From: Rhodamnia argentea
Lineage: Eukaryota; Streptophyta; Magnoliopsida; Myrtales; Myrtaceae
DNA: 64,000 bases
Assembly: GCF_020921035.1 (NCBI RefSeq)
Contig: NC_063158.1
Location: forward strand, 7,732,001-7,796,000
Direction of reading: 5' to 3'
Below are positions 1-12,958 of the stretch, in pieces (the first letter of the stretch is position 1; every line of letters begins with the position of its first letter). The translations under genes were made by a program, and so were the position numbers. A model generated the notes under the pieces. It saw only the letters and a list, made by a program, of their open reading frames with translations, was not told the origin of the DNA and did no database searches.

Positions 1-630
1 AATTGACAGCTCACGCCAACACTAATTATACCTTACCTCTTCATTTGATCTTTTCGTGCACTTGAAAAGAGCTCGATCTGCATAACTGTTAACCATAGCA
101 CAGCCTCAACAATTTTATATGCGAGTGTTGAATTTCGATAGTCGAGCTCGAGCCCGTCATAATGGAAACGACAATTCTTATGAAGCTCCAACGGTAGAGC
201 AACTGTTTGCCTATGAAATGGGGGACGGCACCATGGCTCGTCGAATCAAGTGTCCTACCATACCTGCCTCAACGTCGATATTCTGTTTTGAAAAGTTCGT
301 GCATTGGCTAGAGCCCTAAGACTTCCAATTCAGTACGAGGTGATGAAAAGATATCATAGAATGCGAGCTTGCACGTTATATAATGTAAACCAATGAGTGG
401 TAAGTGAGAAATGGTTGGAGTGTGTAGTACAACAGGGAGAAGGGAAAAGATTACTGCCTCCAAGATGAATTGCTTCTTCTCATTGGCGCAAGGAGTAAAA
501 TAAATGGAGTCATCACATTCCTATTCCCACGAACAAGAACGCACCGAATCACATAAAACTAATCGTTCATCCTTGTTCAATGCCCCTTCTTTCTTTGAAA
601 CCCAACTCTCCGCAAGAGCAAGCCTGAGCT
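1..630. other. Upstream region of the polyketide synthase gene, no gene recognised
   Basis: This stretch is AT-rich and holds only short open frames with no recognisable family. The longest of these, 119-319 on the plus strand, has no recognisable domain. The region most likely contains the 5' regulatory DNA of the LAP6-type gene that starts at 728. I see no repeat or transposon ends in it. Confidence 0.5.
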
Positions 631-631
631 C

Positions 632-640
632 TTATTTATA
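632..640 (+). promoter_or_regulatory. Probable TATA box of the polyketide synthase gene
   Basis: A TTATTTATA sequence lies about 90 bases upstream of the start codon at 728. That spacing fits a TATA box, a transcription start roughly 30 bases further on, and a short 5' leader. It is inferred from sequence and spacing only. Confidence 0.5.
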
Positions 641-727
641 TGCTCATGCTCCACCAAATGATCCGCCACACAATCCTTTCACATTCAAGAGCTGCTCCTG
701 CTTCTTCTTCTTCCCTGGGTGCACGAG

Positions 728-2117
728 ATGTCGAAAGTCAACGCTAATGGCTCCGCCAAATCTCGTCCTGCTTTGACCAAGCGGTCTCCCACTCCAGGAA
801 AGGCCACGATCCTCGCAATAGGCAAGGCTTTCCCCAGCCAAGTGATCCCGCAGGAATGCTTGGTGGAGGGGTTCATTCGCGACACCAAATGCGAAGACGC
901 GTCGATCAAGGAGAAGCTCGAGCGCCTCTGTAAGCATAACTACTTTGTAACGATGATCATCGAACATCGCAACCCCATTCTCCTCGGTCTCTAGAATGCA
1001 TACGGCGAAAGTAAACGTGATTTGAAGAATGCGTTTTGTAGAAGGGAAAGAATATATTTCTAAATTTGTTTTCGTTACATGCATGCTCTGCTCTTGTGAT
1101 TTAACACCATGAGAATTTTCCTCTCCGCTTTTGGCAGGTAAAACCACCACTGTGAAGACAAGATACACAGTGATGTCCAAGGAGATCCTGGACAAGTACC
1201 CTGAACTGGCCCGGGAAGGCTCTCCCACACTCAACCAAAGGCTTGAGATTGCCAACCCTGCAGTCACAGAGATGGCCCTCCAAGCCAGCCTCTCCTGCAT
1301 CAAGCAATGGGGCCGGCCCCTGGGGCACATAACCCACCTTGTCTACGTCTCCTCGAGCGAGCTGCGCCTCCCCGGCGGTGACCTCCACCTTGCGACCCAG
1401 CTTGGCCTGAGGAGCAACGTTGGTCGGGTGATGCTCTACTTCCTCGGCTGCTATGGCGGTGTCACTGGCCTCCGTGTTGCCAAGGACATCGCTGAGAACA
1501 ACCCTGGGAGCCGCGTCCTGCTGACCACATCCGAGACCACCATCCTCGGTTTCCGGCCCCCGAACAATGCCCGCCCCTACGACCTCGTGGGGGCCGCCCT
1601 GTTCGGGGACGGAGCGGCGGCGGCGATCATTGGGGCGGACCCCTTGCCAAGCCACGAAGAGTCTCCCTTCATGGAGCTAAGCCACGCTGCCCAGCGGTTC
1701 CTCCCGGGGACCCACGACGTGATCGACGGCCGTCTCTCAGACGAGGGCATCTACTTCAAGCTAGGACGGGACCTGCCTCAGAAAATCGAGGCCAACATCG
1801 AGGAGTTCTGCAAGGGCCTCATGGCGATGGCCGGGCTCGGCGAGGGGTTCAACGACGTGTTCTGGGCGGTCCACCCAGGCGGGCCGGCAATCATGAACAA
1901 GCTGGAGAACACGCTGAAGCTGAGGAGTGACAAATTGGAATGCAGCAGGAAGGCACTGATGGACTACGGGAATGTGAGCAGCAACACCATATTCTACGTG
2001 ATTGAGAACATGAGAGATGAGTTGATGAAGAGAGAGGATGGTGAGGAGTGGGGACTTGCGCTGGCATTCGGACCTGGCATTACATTTGAAGGCATTCTCA
2101 TGCGCAGCCTTTGCTAG
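728..2117 (+). CDS. LAP6: Anther-type III polyketide synthase (LAP6/PKSA-like)
   Basis: Two exons, 728-929 and 1138-2117, give a 393-residue protein, the usual length for this family. The 208-base intron splits a cysteine codon (T|GT, residue 68), the intron position conserved across chalcone-synthase-type genes. The catalytic triad is visible: Cys172 in YFLGCYGG, His313 in AVHPGG and Asn346 in DYGNVSSN. The C-terminal GPGITFEG signature is present. The N-terminal KAFPSQV, the LCKTTTVKTRYTV segment and the long SRVLLTTSETTILGFRPP stretch match Arabidopsis LAP6/PKSA better than LAP5/PKSB. In the known family, these enzymes condense fatty acyl-CoA starters with malonyl-CoA to make alkyl-pyrones for sporopollenin in the anther tapetum. 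ATG 728 is the first methionine of the frame. The open frame seems intact; tapetal expression is inferred from the family. Confidence 0.94.
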
Positions 2118-2372
2118 GAAACGTCGGATCTCCGAAGTCTAACTGGGTTTCAGCGGGAGATTGCTGAATGTGTCGGGCAATTTGTTACCTTATTCCAATC
2201 TAAAGTGGGAGAAGTGAGGCATTTGAATTGGGGAATTTTAGCATCTTCGAACTTTATAATCCAAGCGAGATATTTATCTTGATAAATCGTTTCTTGTACC
2301 ACATTACTTCGCAATAGTACAATAAATTTACGGATCACGGGGCTCTTCAGTATACCACTATCAAGAACAAAA

Positions 2373-2860
2373 GGATTAATATCATAAAAAATCTCAACTT
2401 AGTGCATCCGTATCATATATCACTCAAAAATGATTTGTGTCATAACAATTCCCAAACCGGTACATCTACAATCATATCTATCTCAAACCGATATATTTGT
2501 GCCACATTTACCCCCACATTAATTTTTGTGTCATGAAAAAATCGAAATTGATACATTTGTGCGATATTTACTCCAAATTGATACGCTCATATCATATTTT
2601 TCCCAAAAAGTTCCCAAGAATACCATAATTTCGGGTAAATGTGGCACGAATGTACTCCTTTGGGGTAACGCAACACATACGATACAAAAATTAATTTGAT
2701 GTAAATGTGCCACGGACGTACGAGTCTAGGGATTATTTTATGACATAAAAATTAGTTTAAAAGATAAATGTGAGACATGTGTACAAGTTTGGAGATTTCC
2801 GTAACATAAAAATTAGTTTGGGAGATAAATGTGACACGCGTATACCAGTTTGAATTTTTT
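2373..2860. mobile_element. Family A inverted-repeat element, diverged copy
   Basis: This segment repeats degenerate modules meaning roughly 'ATCATAAAAAATCTCAA ... CCGGTACA ... GTGACAAATTTA', first in one orientation and then in the reverse complement. Together they form long inverted arms around a short centre. It starts with a GGATTAATATCATAAAAA end, which matches the GGGTTAATACCATGAAAA end of the clean copy at 55116. The right end is eroded and I cannot define a target-site duplication. It has no coding capacity, so it is a non-autonomous element. Confidence 0.6.
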
Positions 2861-3331
2861 CCGTGAAATTGGCACGGAGCAAAGCAATTAGAACTTTCAT
2901 TCCTCTCATTGTAACAGTTACAAAGGATAACATATATCAACCCGAACCTGGAAAATAAAATATCCGGAATATATATTATCATTTCTACAAGCCCACGATT
3001 TTCTCTGACGATGTAGACACGTGTGCACACACGCGTGCGTGTGGCACCAATTGTCTTCAGAAGGGAAAATATTTTCTGAGTTCGATTCGAGAAGTAGATA
3101 TGATATTTCCTATTTTATGATCCTCAAGATCCAACGGCACGCAGGCGTAGTTCGGTGGGCGGTCGAGATGGGATTACGACACTTTCCTATTTTAACGACC
3201 ATCTTTCGACTCTACTTATTAAAACCCACGCAACCTCGACGCTAACGATAAAAACAGTTTTCTTCCTTCCTTCGATCAGTCGCTCGCGATACTCTCATCT
3301 TCCTCATCTGTCCCGAAGCTTCCCTGCCATT

Positions 3332-4021
3332 ATGTTCTCTCTTCACGAGATCGCCTTCCACGGCGATCGAATCGACACCTGCGTCACCGACGACCCGTCT
3401 GTCGTCACCCGCTGGATCGTCGACGTCCAGCGCGCCCACCTGCTCTGGCTGAACCGGCTCGTCGTCGGGCTCGACATCGAGTGGCGCCCGAACCTCGAGC
3501 CCGGCGTCGTCCACCCCGTGGCTATCCTGCAGCTGTGCGTCGGCCGAAGTTGCCTCGTGTTCCAAATCCTCCACGCCGAGTACGTCCCCGGGTCGCTCCA
3601 CGCGTTTCTCGCCAACCTTTACTTCACGTTCGTCGGCGTCGGCATCGAGGACGATGCGGCGAAGCTGAGCCGCGACTTCGGGCTCGCCGTGGCGCGCACG
3701 GTTGATCTCCGGACACTGGCGATGAGAAAGTGGCGGAACCCGTCTTTTGGATATATGGGGTTGAAGAAACTGGTTAAAGTCATACTGCGCAAGGACCTCG
3801 AGAAGCCCAAGGAGATCACGCTGAGCCAATGGGACGACAAGGCTTTGACGGCTCGTCAGGTCGAGTACGCATGTCTCGACGCGTTCGTCACGTTCGAGCT
3901 CGGAATGGTTTTGCAAGCATGGTCAGTGGGTCGAGCTCGGGTCGGTTGGTGCGCCGGGGCGAACCGCGTGGTCGTGCCCAGTATGATTTACCCTATTATG
4001 ATTCGTCAAGTTGGTTCATGA
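3332..4021 (+). CDS. Werner-type 3'-5' exonuclease (DnaQ-like), single exon
   Basis: A 229-residue single-exon protein with an RNase-D/WRN-like DEDDy exonuclease fold. The motifs in order are Exo I GLDIEW (Asp48, Glu50), Exo II VGVGIEDDAAKL (Asp108) and Exo III YACLD (Tyr179, Asp183). All four acidic residues and the tyrosine needed for two-metal catalysis are present. It lacks a helicase domain, like the small plant WRN-exonuclease-like proteins. The family removes nucleotides from 3' ends of DNA, and some members act in RNA silencing; the substrate here is unknown. I chose ATG 3332 because the upstream extension of the frame (from about 3155) is low in conserved character and runs through promoter-like DNA. 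The coding sequence is much richer in GC than its flanks. An antisense 224-residue open frame over the same DNA is a shadow. Confidence 0.85.
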   Translation: MFSLHEIAFHGDRIDTCVTDDPSVVTRWIVDVQRAHLLWLNRLVVGLDIEWRPNLEPGVVHPVAILQLCVGRSCLVFQILHAEYVPGSLHAFLANLYFTFVGVGIEDDAAKLSRDFGLAVARTVDLRTLAMRKWRNPSFGYMGLKKLVKVILRKDLEKPKEITLSQWDDKALTARQVEYACLDAFVTFELGMVLQAWSVGRARVGWCAGANRVVVPSMIYPIMIRQVGS

Positions 4022-5211
4022 ACCAGACCACTGGTTAAAAATTTTGCAGACATTGAATGATTGGATTGAAATTTCTTTTTGGAAATAGAGTTTTTTCTTT
4101 GTTGGCATTTGCACGAGTTGGATCTTTAGTGTATGTGTGCTGGTGACTTGTTGGGTGCGTGATGCACGGTCAAATCTTATTCAATATTCATACCAACAAA
4201 CACCGAAACACGTACGTGATTTTAAAAAACAAATTTAAGTAAACTTGATCTTTAATCGTAGAAAACACAACTTCTTTGATAGGAACGAATATGATTTGAA
4301 AAATAGAAAACATGTTAAAGATTGCAAATATTAAAACGTAGTTGAATCCATCTCTCGTACATTACGTGGAGGAGGTAGGGCAGAATTTGCTAGAGTGAAA
4401 ATTGAAGGTTTGCTAGAGTGAAAATCAAAAGTAAACTTGATCTTTAATCAAAGATGAAGCGAAAGATTTTGACCTTAGATAGTGTCTGTATATACTTTTG
4501 ATTACTGATTTGTTTACTTAGGTCTTGGCACGAAATAACCTTAAAATAGCTACTGATATTGACACGTAAATGCACATATACTGTTTTTTTTATTGATAAA
4601 GTCTGATGCAAAAATTAAAAAACACATTTTTCTTAAGCTTAAATATAAACAAACATACGACAAAAATAAATAAAAAAAAAGCTTATTTTGAGATTATTTA
4701 CAAAATAGGAATTGTACGTCAGGGCTACAAGCGATTACAAGATATAAGTGCTTAAGGATTATGACGACCGTAGATATGCTAAGTTGCACCCATAAAGTCA
4801 AACTACTACACGTCGTTGTGACCGACCATGGAATAATTTCAAGTAACTCCTCTAAATTTCAGAAAAAGTTGCGCTTTACACGAGATAAGCCCTTGTTCTT
4901 GCCTAACAGGACGGCCCGTAGTTTTGTAAATGCACCAAACACCTTCTAAATGGTGAGAGATAGAATTCGGCCCTCTCCCACTATTTTTCTCAATCGGTCT
5001 GAGAAAATGCCGAGGGGCCCAAATAGTTGTACATCTTCTCAATTGCTACATACATCAACTAATGTATTTGACCGAAAAAAAAAAAACAAAAAAACCAATG
5101 TAAGGCTCTAACCTAGTTTAAGTGTCTTTATGACATCAATCAAGATGTTACAAAAAATAATCTAAGCAGTACAACTTACCGTATAGAGATGGGAAACATT
5201 CCCCTATAGCT
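4022..5211. other. AT-rich intergenic region between convergent genes
   Basis: This is the 3' flank shared by the plus-strand exonuclease and the minus-strand hydrolase. It holds A/T runs and short unrecognised frames. I see no gene, RNA or clear transposon end in it. Confidence 0.5.
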
Positions 5212-8200
5212 TTATTCATCTTTGGCTGCAAACTCCTGCCTCTTGTCCTCCCCGACTTCCACAAGCAATGTTAGAAGAGCCTCGCACACTTTAGATGCAT
5301 CGGCCTCAGATGGGTTGTCACTCAATGTCGAGTAAACCATCCAGGCATGATCCAGCTTGCGTGTGGGCCGCACAACCACAGATCCTGGAACCTCTGCATC
5401 CCGCCGCGTAACGAGCCCATCGCTCTTCTCCCCATACCTGACTTCGAGGAGCCGTGCACATGCAGCCATGGCAGCTCCAAGGGGCATTACCACAGGAAGC
5501 TTCGCAGGCTGACCAGCTGAGAAGGAAGGAAGTTCTGCATGAGCAACATGAGATAGAGATGCAATAACTGCAGGCGTAATGCCTGCCTCCGTGTGGAATG
5601 AAACAACCGGAAGTTCTCTTGGCAATTCGTGCTTAGTCAAGAATTCTTTCCTCCTCTCGTATGTCAAGTCTTCCAGAGCTCGCATGTCACCCTTCAAAAA
5701 GATGTATGAGGAAATGAGATATACACTAGCCATTGTGCAATTGCTTCTTCAAATAGAATTTGTTGATCAAAGAGAAAAGAAGAATCTTTTATTCTGTTAA
5801 CCGCGGGCCACAGCCAATGCTCACCCAATTAGCATGCATTTATCATTAAGAAATTCACCAAAAATTCATCAATTAGAGAAGTACACAACATTGTCCTCAC
5901 ATTGCCTGTGCAAAGGCTCTTTCTGTTGGTGGAAGATGGAATTCAAATTACATGCAGATGGAATGGGAATTACTATGCTTGTACTCGTACAGATAGTGTG
6001 TAAAGCACTGGTTGTGGGAAAAAAATATATGCCCTCGGTTTAAATGGAATGAATATCTTATATACTAATGAGCTTACAGTACCTTCTTTGCATTATAATG
6101 AATGTCAAATTAATTTGTTATGAAAGACAATCCTATTATAGCTGTGGAACTTCCTTGCCATAATCAGGTAACCTTAGGTGACGTCCAATACGGCAACCTA
6201 CTAAATTCAAAGTACAACCATAAAATAAAATAGGAAAAACGAGAGAAATATGATATAATAAGAAACGTGTCTTAATCACGGCCAGCCTATTTCCAAACTC
6301 CAACTGTGACTTCCCCGACTTATAGGTGTTTACATCCACACTGTTACACTTATTCTTAATATCTGGCTCAATGATCTGTACTTCGCCGCAGATATATTTA
6401 AAATTTGCCAGCACATAGGGGAAAACATGCCAAGAGTGTGACATATGTAAAAGAAGATTAAGAAATTCTATCAGCACCTAAAATCTTCTCCTCCTCTTCC
6501 ATATTATTGTCTCCATTCATCTTCCATTATGTCTCAAGTTTGGAGCCAAAATTAGACTTGTCTTTCCCTCTTTGTACCATTTAGTAGTGTTTTCTTGGAA
6601 TTGTCTCTGGCATCAGCAGGGGGTAATGACTGGACTGTTTTTAAGCTATTTGGCTGCAGATTGACAATGCTTAAGGAGGAGGAGGAAGAGGTTACATTGA
6701 ATGCTTCCAACTAAAAGACTGTTCGTGCAAAGCAACGAGCAGTCAGTGTTGAGCAAAGAACCAACCGGGTTAAGTAAATATTTCGTTCTCGAAGTAAGGC
6801 CACTAGCTCGTACACTCAAAAAAACAACAAATAAAAATGAGAAAAGAAAGCACAAATGATAATGGATAAGGCACTTCTTACCTTGATCACTTTACAGATC
6901 AGAATTTCCATGAGTTTCCGTAAACTAACATAATCACCAAGTTGTCCTTCCCGCAAAATGTCTGAAGCTACTGGAGTACCACCATACGGGCTCTGTGCTA
7001 TGGCCAACCCAGCTACCTTATCCTTCAACTCTGGCCAGTACAATGACAAAGCAGCTGCTGAATCTATTCCACCTTTGCTGTGTCCAAGAATCAAGACACG
7101 TTTCTTGGCACCCCAATATATTTCCTCAATATACTCCTTTATCTCTCTAGCATTTTTCTCAACTGAAGCCTGAACATTAATACCTTAGCACTCAATGGGA
7201 CATCAAGAACATAATAACACATACAATAGAAGAAAAATCATCACAAGTACCTCGCTATGAATCTTTGCAATATGACAAGTAAGGCCCATCTTTGAGAAAC
7301 TCGTCTTTGTATTGACAAAATACATTGGTCCGTGGTTACTAAAAAGACCTGCCAATTACATAAATATGATAGGAAATAAGCAGAGATTCAATGCATCAAT
7401 CAATAAGCTAAAGGCCTATTTGATTCTTGAGAATTTCGAAATTTCCACTTTCATTCTCATTAGAGAACGAAAATAGATAACAGAATCTAATTTGGTAACA
7501 CTTAGAAAACATATAAGAGAAATGCTTTAATTTTTAAAGACTCAAGAGTTCAAAATGAAAAGGTAAAAAAAATTCATACTTCTTGCCCTCCTAGATGCCA
7601 ATAGAGAGAAGGTGATTGAGGATGATGCATCTACAGTTGCAGCTCAGTCCTTAAACAGGTACAAAGTACATCCTATATGTACCAAGTGTGTGGAGTTAAG
7701 CCACAAGTGGTGTCAGAATGAGAACACTGTTCTTTCAACTCCCCAATGCTAAAGGTGAGCTCCAATCTCCCCTCATTTGAAGATGAGCAGTGCATTAGGT
7801 TCAAGGCGTCACTATTCAAGCAACTAACACTTCTCAAAAGTGAGTAGTTCTCTTTTCTTTTTCTTGAGAACTAGATCGAAAATTTTTTATGCAAATCCTG
7901 TATCTCAATTGTGTTAATGCAACTGTTCATTAGCCTTCATATTTACAGATCTGAACCTTCGTTAAAGCTTAGAGTTTGCAATCTGTGAAACTTCAACACA
8001 GCTTGAATTGAAGTTCTGCAGAAATTTCAATTGAGCTTCAACAAAGTTTCATTATTCTGCTAAAACAATAGAAAACTTATATTTCTAGATTAAGAACAGG
8101 TAAATAATTGCCAAGTGCCAAAAACATATGATCCCTCAGAATACAAAATCTTTTGCGTAGGTGAAACTTAGTTCGGATGAAATGTGCTATGAAACATGAT

Positions 8201-11200
8201 CAATGTTAAACCAGAGCTACTGTTCATGTATATGGAAACAACTGACACCATCGAGGTTTTCATGGGACACTTCTATTATCGGAGAGATAAAGGAAACTAG
8301 TATAAAAGGCTGCAATTAACTCATATTCATTATCTTAAGAATGCCATCAAAGAACTGACATTGTTAAGTATCATATAAAAGGCAATTGGATATTGCATAA
8401 CTAGAAAGGCAGTGCTACTGATGTAAAGTTTCGTTTAAAAACCAGTACACTAACAATGTGACAAACTATGACTACCTGTTTTAACAAGCAAGCCATATCC
8501 ATGCACCCTTGTGAATCAATTTTGTAAACCCATCTTTGCATATCTCACATTATATTCATAAATGAAGCATGCCATGGCTCACATTAGAATTATCTAACCA
8601 TTGCTCCACATGGGCGGGAATGATGAAATGACACCAGAGATCAATTAAACCTAAAATCCATAGAGAAAGATTGATGCCAAATTTGATGCCTTCTAGAGCA
8701 TGTCCTATAGTGGAAGTGCAAAAGTTGACATTAAAAGGAAATTTCGTTATATGAGATCACGAAAAAGGAAAGAAAACAACCATTTTCATTCAAACCAAAA
8801 CTCAGACTCACAATGAGTTGTCATGTTATTAGTCTCGTGTTTATTTATTTACCCATAGGTATTCCTTCAGGAGCAGCATGGGCTAATGATCAGTTTTCAC
8901 AGCAAGAGTTGGATGGGGAGATAATAGAGCACTTGAAAGAGATCATGAAACTGGTTGAAGAAAATATTCTAAGCTTTATTTTTAAAGACTTTAGTGGCTT
9001 TACTTTCAAAAGCTCTGGCACACAAGTGTAAGTTTTGAAGGGATGCCAACTTAGAGAGCACATATAGCTTTTTGTGAACACTGGTTTTAATTGTTTATTG
9101 ATCTAAAGCTGTTCTCTTTACCAAAGAAAAGAAAAAACTATATATATGTTTAACAACATTCTCATGGCTCTAGCTAAAATTACGTTTACTTTGAGAAACA
9201 ATAATATTCACATTCTTGTTTTGTTCAAGAATAAATTTCGTTTCTCTTTCTCTTTGATAAAGACAACAACAAATTCTAAATTTGAGAAATTAAACTAGAA
9301 GCTATGCCACAAAAGCTCACCTCATCTCCAAGATGGAAACCATAATCTCAACTACATTCATGCAACTAAAACCTTTAAAATGAAAGCCCTAAAACATCTA
9401 TCTACCCCTCTCATTCTCTTCGAAAAACTCGGCTACCTTCCCATCCAAATCCATTGCGAACAATCGTTCGTGTTCAAGTATCAAGTATGAGATTCTGATT
9501 CTATAAAGCTTTTCATAGATTTCGTAAGTATTAAACAAGTTTACTTTTCTTTGGCATTTCCTCAAATAATGAAGTACAGTATCAATTCTCCAGCCGATTT
9601 GGAACATCCTTCTATCAAAAGACAAATATAAGCATCTATGTTCTCTTTGGTCTCCCACGGAAACCGATCTTTTGGGTCATCTCCGTCAGAATGTTCACAC
9701 ATGTACCGAAGAAAATAGTCAAATCCATTGGTTGCTGGCTACAGCTTTAGCGACTTCCACTTTAGATTCAAGCAATTAACTACGTTAATCGCCCAGCCAA
9801 AAGGACTTTGAAAGAAAGAAAAAGGTGCGTGGATCTGTAACATTAAGCTTAATGAGCATACTCATCCACACAACATGTATTGGTTATAATATAGTTCTCA
9901 AGAAAAAAGAAAGTACAGAGAGGAAAGAGAGAACTACTCAAATTTTAAGAGAAGTAGATAGAACATATGGTTGCTTCAAAGAAGTGCTGAAATTGATCTC
10001 ACCATTAAGATAGGAAGTGCGAGATCTGCTCTGACTTAGAGGACTCAAGTGTATATATAAAAAGTGTTTTAACTTCAGACACCAATTTTTTTTAGCTTAA
10101 AAAAAGTAAAAACAACACAACAATTCCAAATTTTACAACTGGAAATAGTTTCCTCGTGCCATCTATAAACATTTTCCAAAATGTCACCGGACTTGCTCCA
10201 TAGTATGTTCACAGGAATTCCGCAAGAGCCTAACAGGCCCTTATGCTCTTTAGAATGTATGTCTAAGGACAACAAAAATAATAAACAAACCCAAAGTGTC
10301 CATGTCCTTACTATGGGTTACTTCCCAGAAATCTCAAAATTATGTCACCAATATAAAGAGAATAAACCAGTCAAGATCTCATGAAAAATTCATGCGGTAG
10401 CAGAAATTTGTACCTGGAACCAACAAGTAAACAACTGATTTTGGCAACTTGTGTATGCCATGTCTGACAGAGAGAAGAACAAAGTAATCAGTACTTGCGG
10501 CCTGCAGAACCAAGCTAGCCAATGGCACACAGTCTAAATTAAATATTTAAATACCTGATGTCATCTAATATTTTCATGAACTTTTCAGTTCCATCTTCAA
10601 CAGGAGGCAATCCGGGATATCGTTGAAGCCATCCTATATCACCTGCAGACCCACGAACAGTCCTCCGCGCTCGTTGGATAAGACTGAGGTTAGGATAAAA
10701 ACAATTATGACACCACAACACTACCTAATCTAAGGATAAGAAGCATCAGAAGTTGCCAGCTTGCTTACTCAACAAAGTCCCTTGATGTTGGTAGCAAGGA
10801 CTAAGAAAAAATCCCAGTATCACAAATGTAAAGTTTGAAATTAAATTGACCATACACCTAATGCATAGCACAACCATTGAATCAAAGGAAGGAAAAAGAA
10901 AAAAAAGAATTCCAATAACAGTCTTTCAGATAATAGTAAAACATTCAACCAAGTTTACAATGTCCCATTAGGAAAGACAGAGATAATAATTTTGTGTGAA
11001 TCACTACCTTTGAAACATGGAAATTCCGTTGGACCCCGTGTAATTTGAAACAACAAGTGCATCTGTATTTGCAGATGAACTCCCAGCAGAATCCCCTGTT
11101 ATTTCATCAACTGCAGGAGGGGCATCAATTTCATTAGAAGATGATCCATGTGACGCTGAACTTTCACTAAAAGAAAGTAGATTACTTGCAAGTTGTCTTC

Positions 11201-12958
11201 CATTTCGTCCAGAAGTAAAATCCACTAACTCCTGCTCACGTAGCAAAGAATGCTCAGATTCCCCAGAAGTAGATTCCACTGCAACAACACAAGAATCCAT
11301 CATCCAACACAGAAAGACTGAAAATGTATCTTCAGGATGGAAAAAAAAAAATACTGTATAAGAAGAGGGATTACTAGAAGATATGAAAAGTAACAAAATA
11401 TTAGAACACGTAGGGATGAAACTGACTCAAGGTGGACCGCATCGGTTACGTGCTTAGATATTTTATCTAGCATATGTCCAGTTTAACTCCATTTTTTCCA
11501 AGTCCTTAGATGCCGACTACAACTGGCACATGCTTTTGTTAAGTTAGTAGCCGCCGTGTATGGCATAGTAGTTTGAAATTTTGACCTTAGAAAAGGACAA
11601 CTTGTAAACATTTTCCCATTAACTGAAATTATCTGTCATATGGTCAACCCAAAACAATAGCACCGCAGATATCCCCGCAACAATGGACAATGAATGTATC
11701 CCAAGAAAGATCTATTTTCTTTTGCGAGGAGACTTTAATGAAAGGATGAATGTTCTCCGGCCTAAAAATAAAAATCATAGTCTTCGAGTCCTTCCTCTCT
11801 AGCTAATCATCATAGACCTTCAATTCAACAGTTAGAAAGGACAATGATCAGGCAGTTCAATTTTCTATTTCCACGATTAGAAGCTCCCAGTACTAAAGAA
11901 GGGAGAGAAAAAACATAAGAGAATTCTTCATGGAATAATTCACTTGCGTGCGTGCGTGTGCGTGTGCGCGTGCGCGTGCAGGAGAGAGAGAGAGAGAGAA
12001 GCTTCATGAAGCAACAAAGCAGAACATTGCACAATGTAGAGAAGACTACCAGAATAATCTGAAAAGCAGCCAGTTATGTATGAAGTTGTCTGTGCAAGAT
12101 AAGAAGCAGCTTCATTTAATGAAGGCATAGAGGTAAAAAGCTGAGGTAAGAGTCCATCATATCCCAGAGAAGAGTTCTGTCCCTACATAAAAGAAATATG
12201 TTCATTGAATCTCGAGCAACTATCTAATTTAGGAGGTCAAGAATATACTGTAGAGAGGGCAAACTCACGATTTCATATATGCTTTGACAATGTTTAGCAC
12301 ACTTATATATACTTTACAAACACAAATATTGAACAAACATTAGTTAAAAGCAGCGGTGGACAGAGAATTCCAGTAGGAAAATCATTTGATAAGCTAATAA
12401 GGCTTCATTCCACACAAACCCCCCACCCACCCCCTCCTCAAAAAAAAAAAAAAAAAAAAAAACATATTTTGCGATCAATTGGGTTCAAGGCAGACACCAA
12501 GAAGACAATTCAACACAAAATTCGAATAAGCAGCCCCAAGTCCCAAACTCTATAACCCAATTTTGCAGTATTCACTGCGCTTGACTTGTTCCCAAAGTCT
12601 GTGCAACACCAATTAACTCAACGACGCTTGAAGTGGAGGCTCTTAATTTGACAAGTAAAAGAATTTCCCATTTTCTGGGAACACAAAACCATACGCAGCA
12701 TCCGTATAAACCCTAACACAACAAACCCAATTTCACGAAACCTCGTCAATCAACGATTACCAGGAGATGCAACCTTCAAAACTCCATCATTCAGATGGAT
12801 TGATGAAGGAAAAAACAAAAACAAATGCCAAATGCCAAATGCCAAAACAAACCACAAAAGAAAGCGCGAAAAGTTCGTACACCAAGCGAGTGGGAAACGG
12901 TACTCACGAACAATGGCGAGCTTGATTCTCCACCTTGAGCTCTTCCAGGGTCCATCAT
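5212..12958 (-). CDS. Alpha/beta-hydrolase superfamily protein, eight exons
   Basis: Exons on the minus strand: 12958-12908, 12182-12050, 11278-11008, 10683-10555, 10463-10414, 7348-7251, 7169-6882 and 5691-5212. All have GT-AG borders and agreeing phases and give 499 residues. An in-frame TGA sits directly before the double ATG at 12958. The first ~150 residues are serine-rich and low in structure. A hydrophobic strand, SVVYLLVPG, follows at the exon 5/6 junction, then FSNHGP, a likely oxyanion loop. The nucleophile elbow is GHSKGG with Ser275. The C-terminal exon contains LDHAWMVY, whose histidine may complete the triad. This is a conserved but poorly characterised plant lipase-like family; I cannot name a substrate. 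Intron 5 is about 3.1 kb, the longest in the gene. Exon structure is well supported, function is not. Confidence 0.85.
7349..10413 (-). other. Large intron 5 of the alpha/beta-hydrolase gene
   Basis: This 3.1 kb intron separates the exon ending in LLVP from the one starting LFSNHGP. It is AT-rich. One minus-strand open frame of 86 codons (9658-9398) inside it has a protein-like composition but no recognisable domain. I see no complete transposon ends. Confidence 0.6.
11945..11998. repeat. Compound microsatellite (GC-rich GTGCG plus GA repeat)
   Basis: An alternating GTGCGT/GTGCGC tract runs directly into a (GA) run in intron 2 of the hydrolase gene, about 50 bases past the splice donor at 12049. 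In transcript orientation it reads CT repeat then CA/CG repeat. A similar compound tract lies in the formin gene at 62030-62130. Confidence 0.8.

Noticed and set aside
644-1330. 228-codon minus-strand frame over the polyketide synthase start
   Set aside because: It crosses the intron and both exons of a well-supported gene and shows no family likeness.
3242-3916. 224-codon open frame antisense to the Werner-type exonuclease
   Set aside because: It mirrors the GC-rich coding strand with no recognisable motifs; the plus-strand frame has complete DEDDy motifs.
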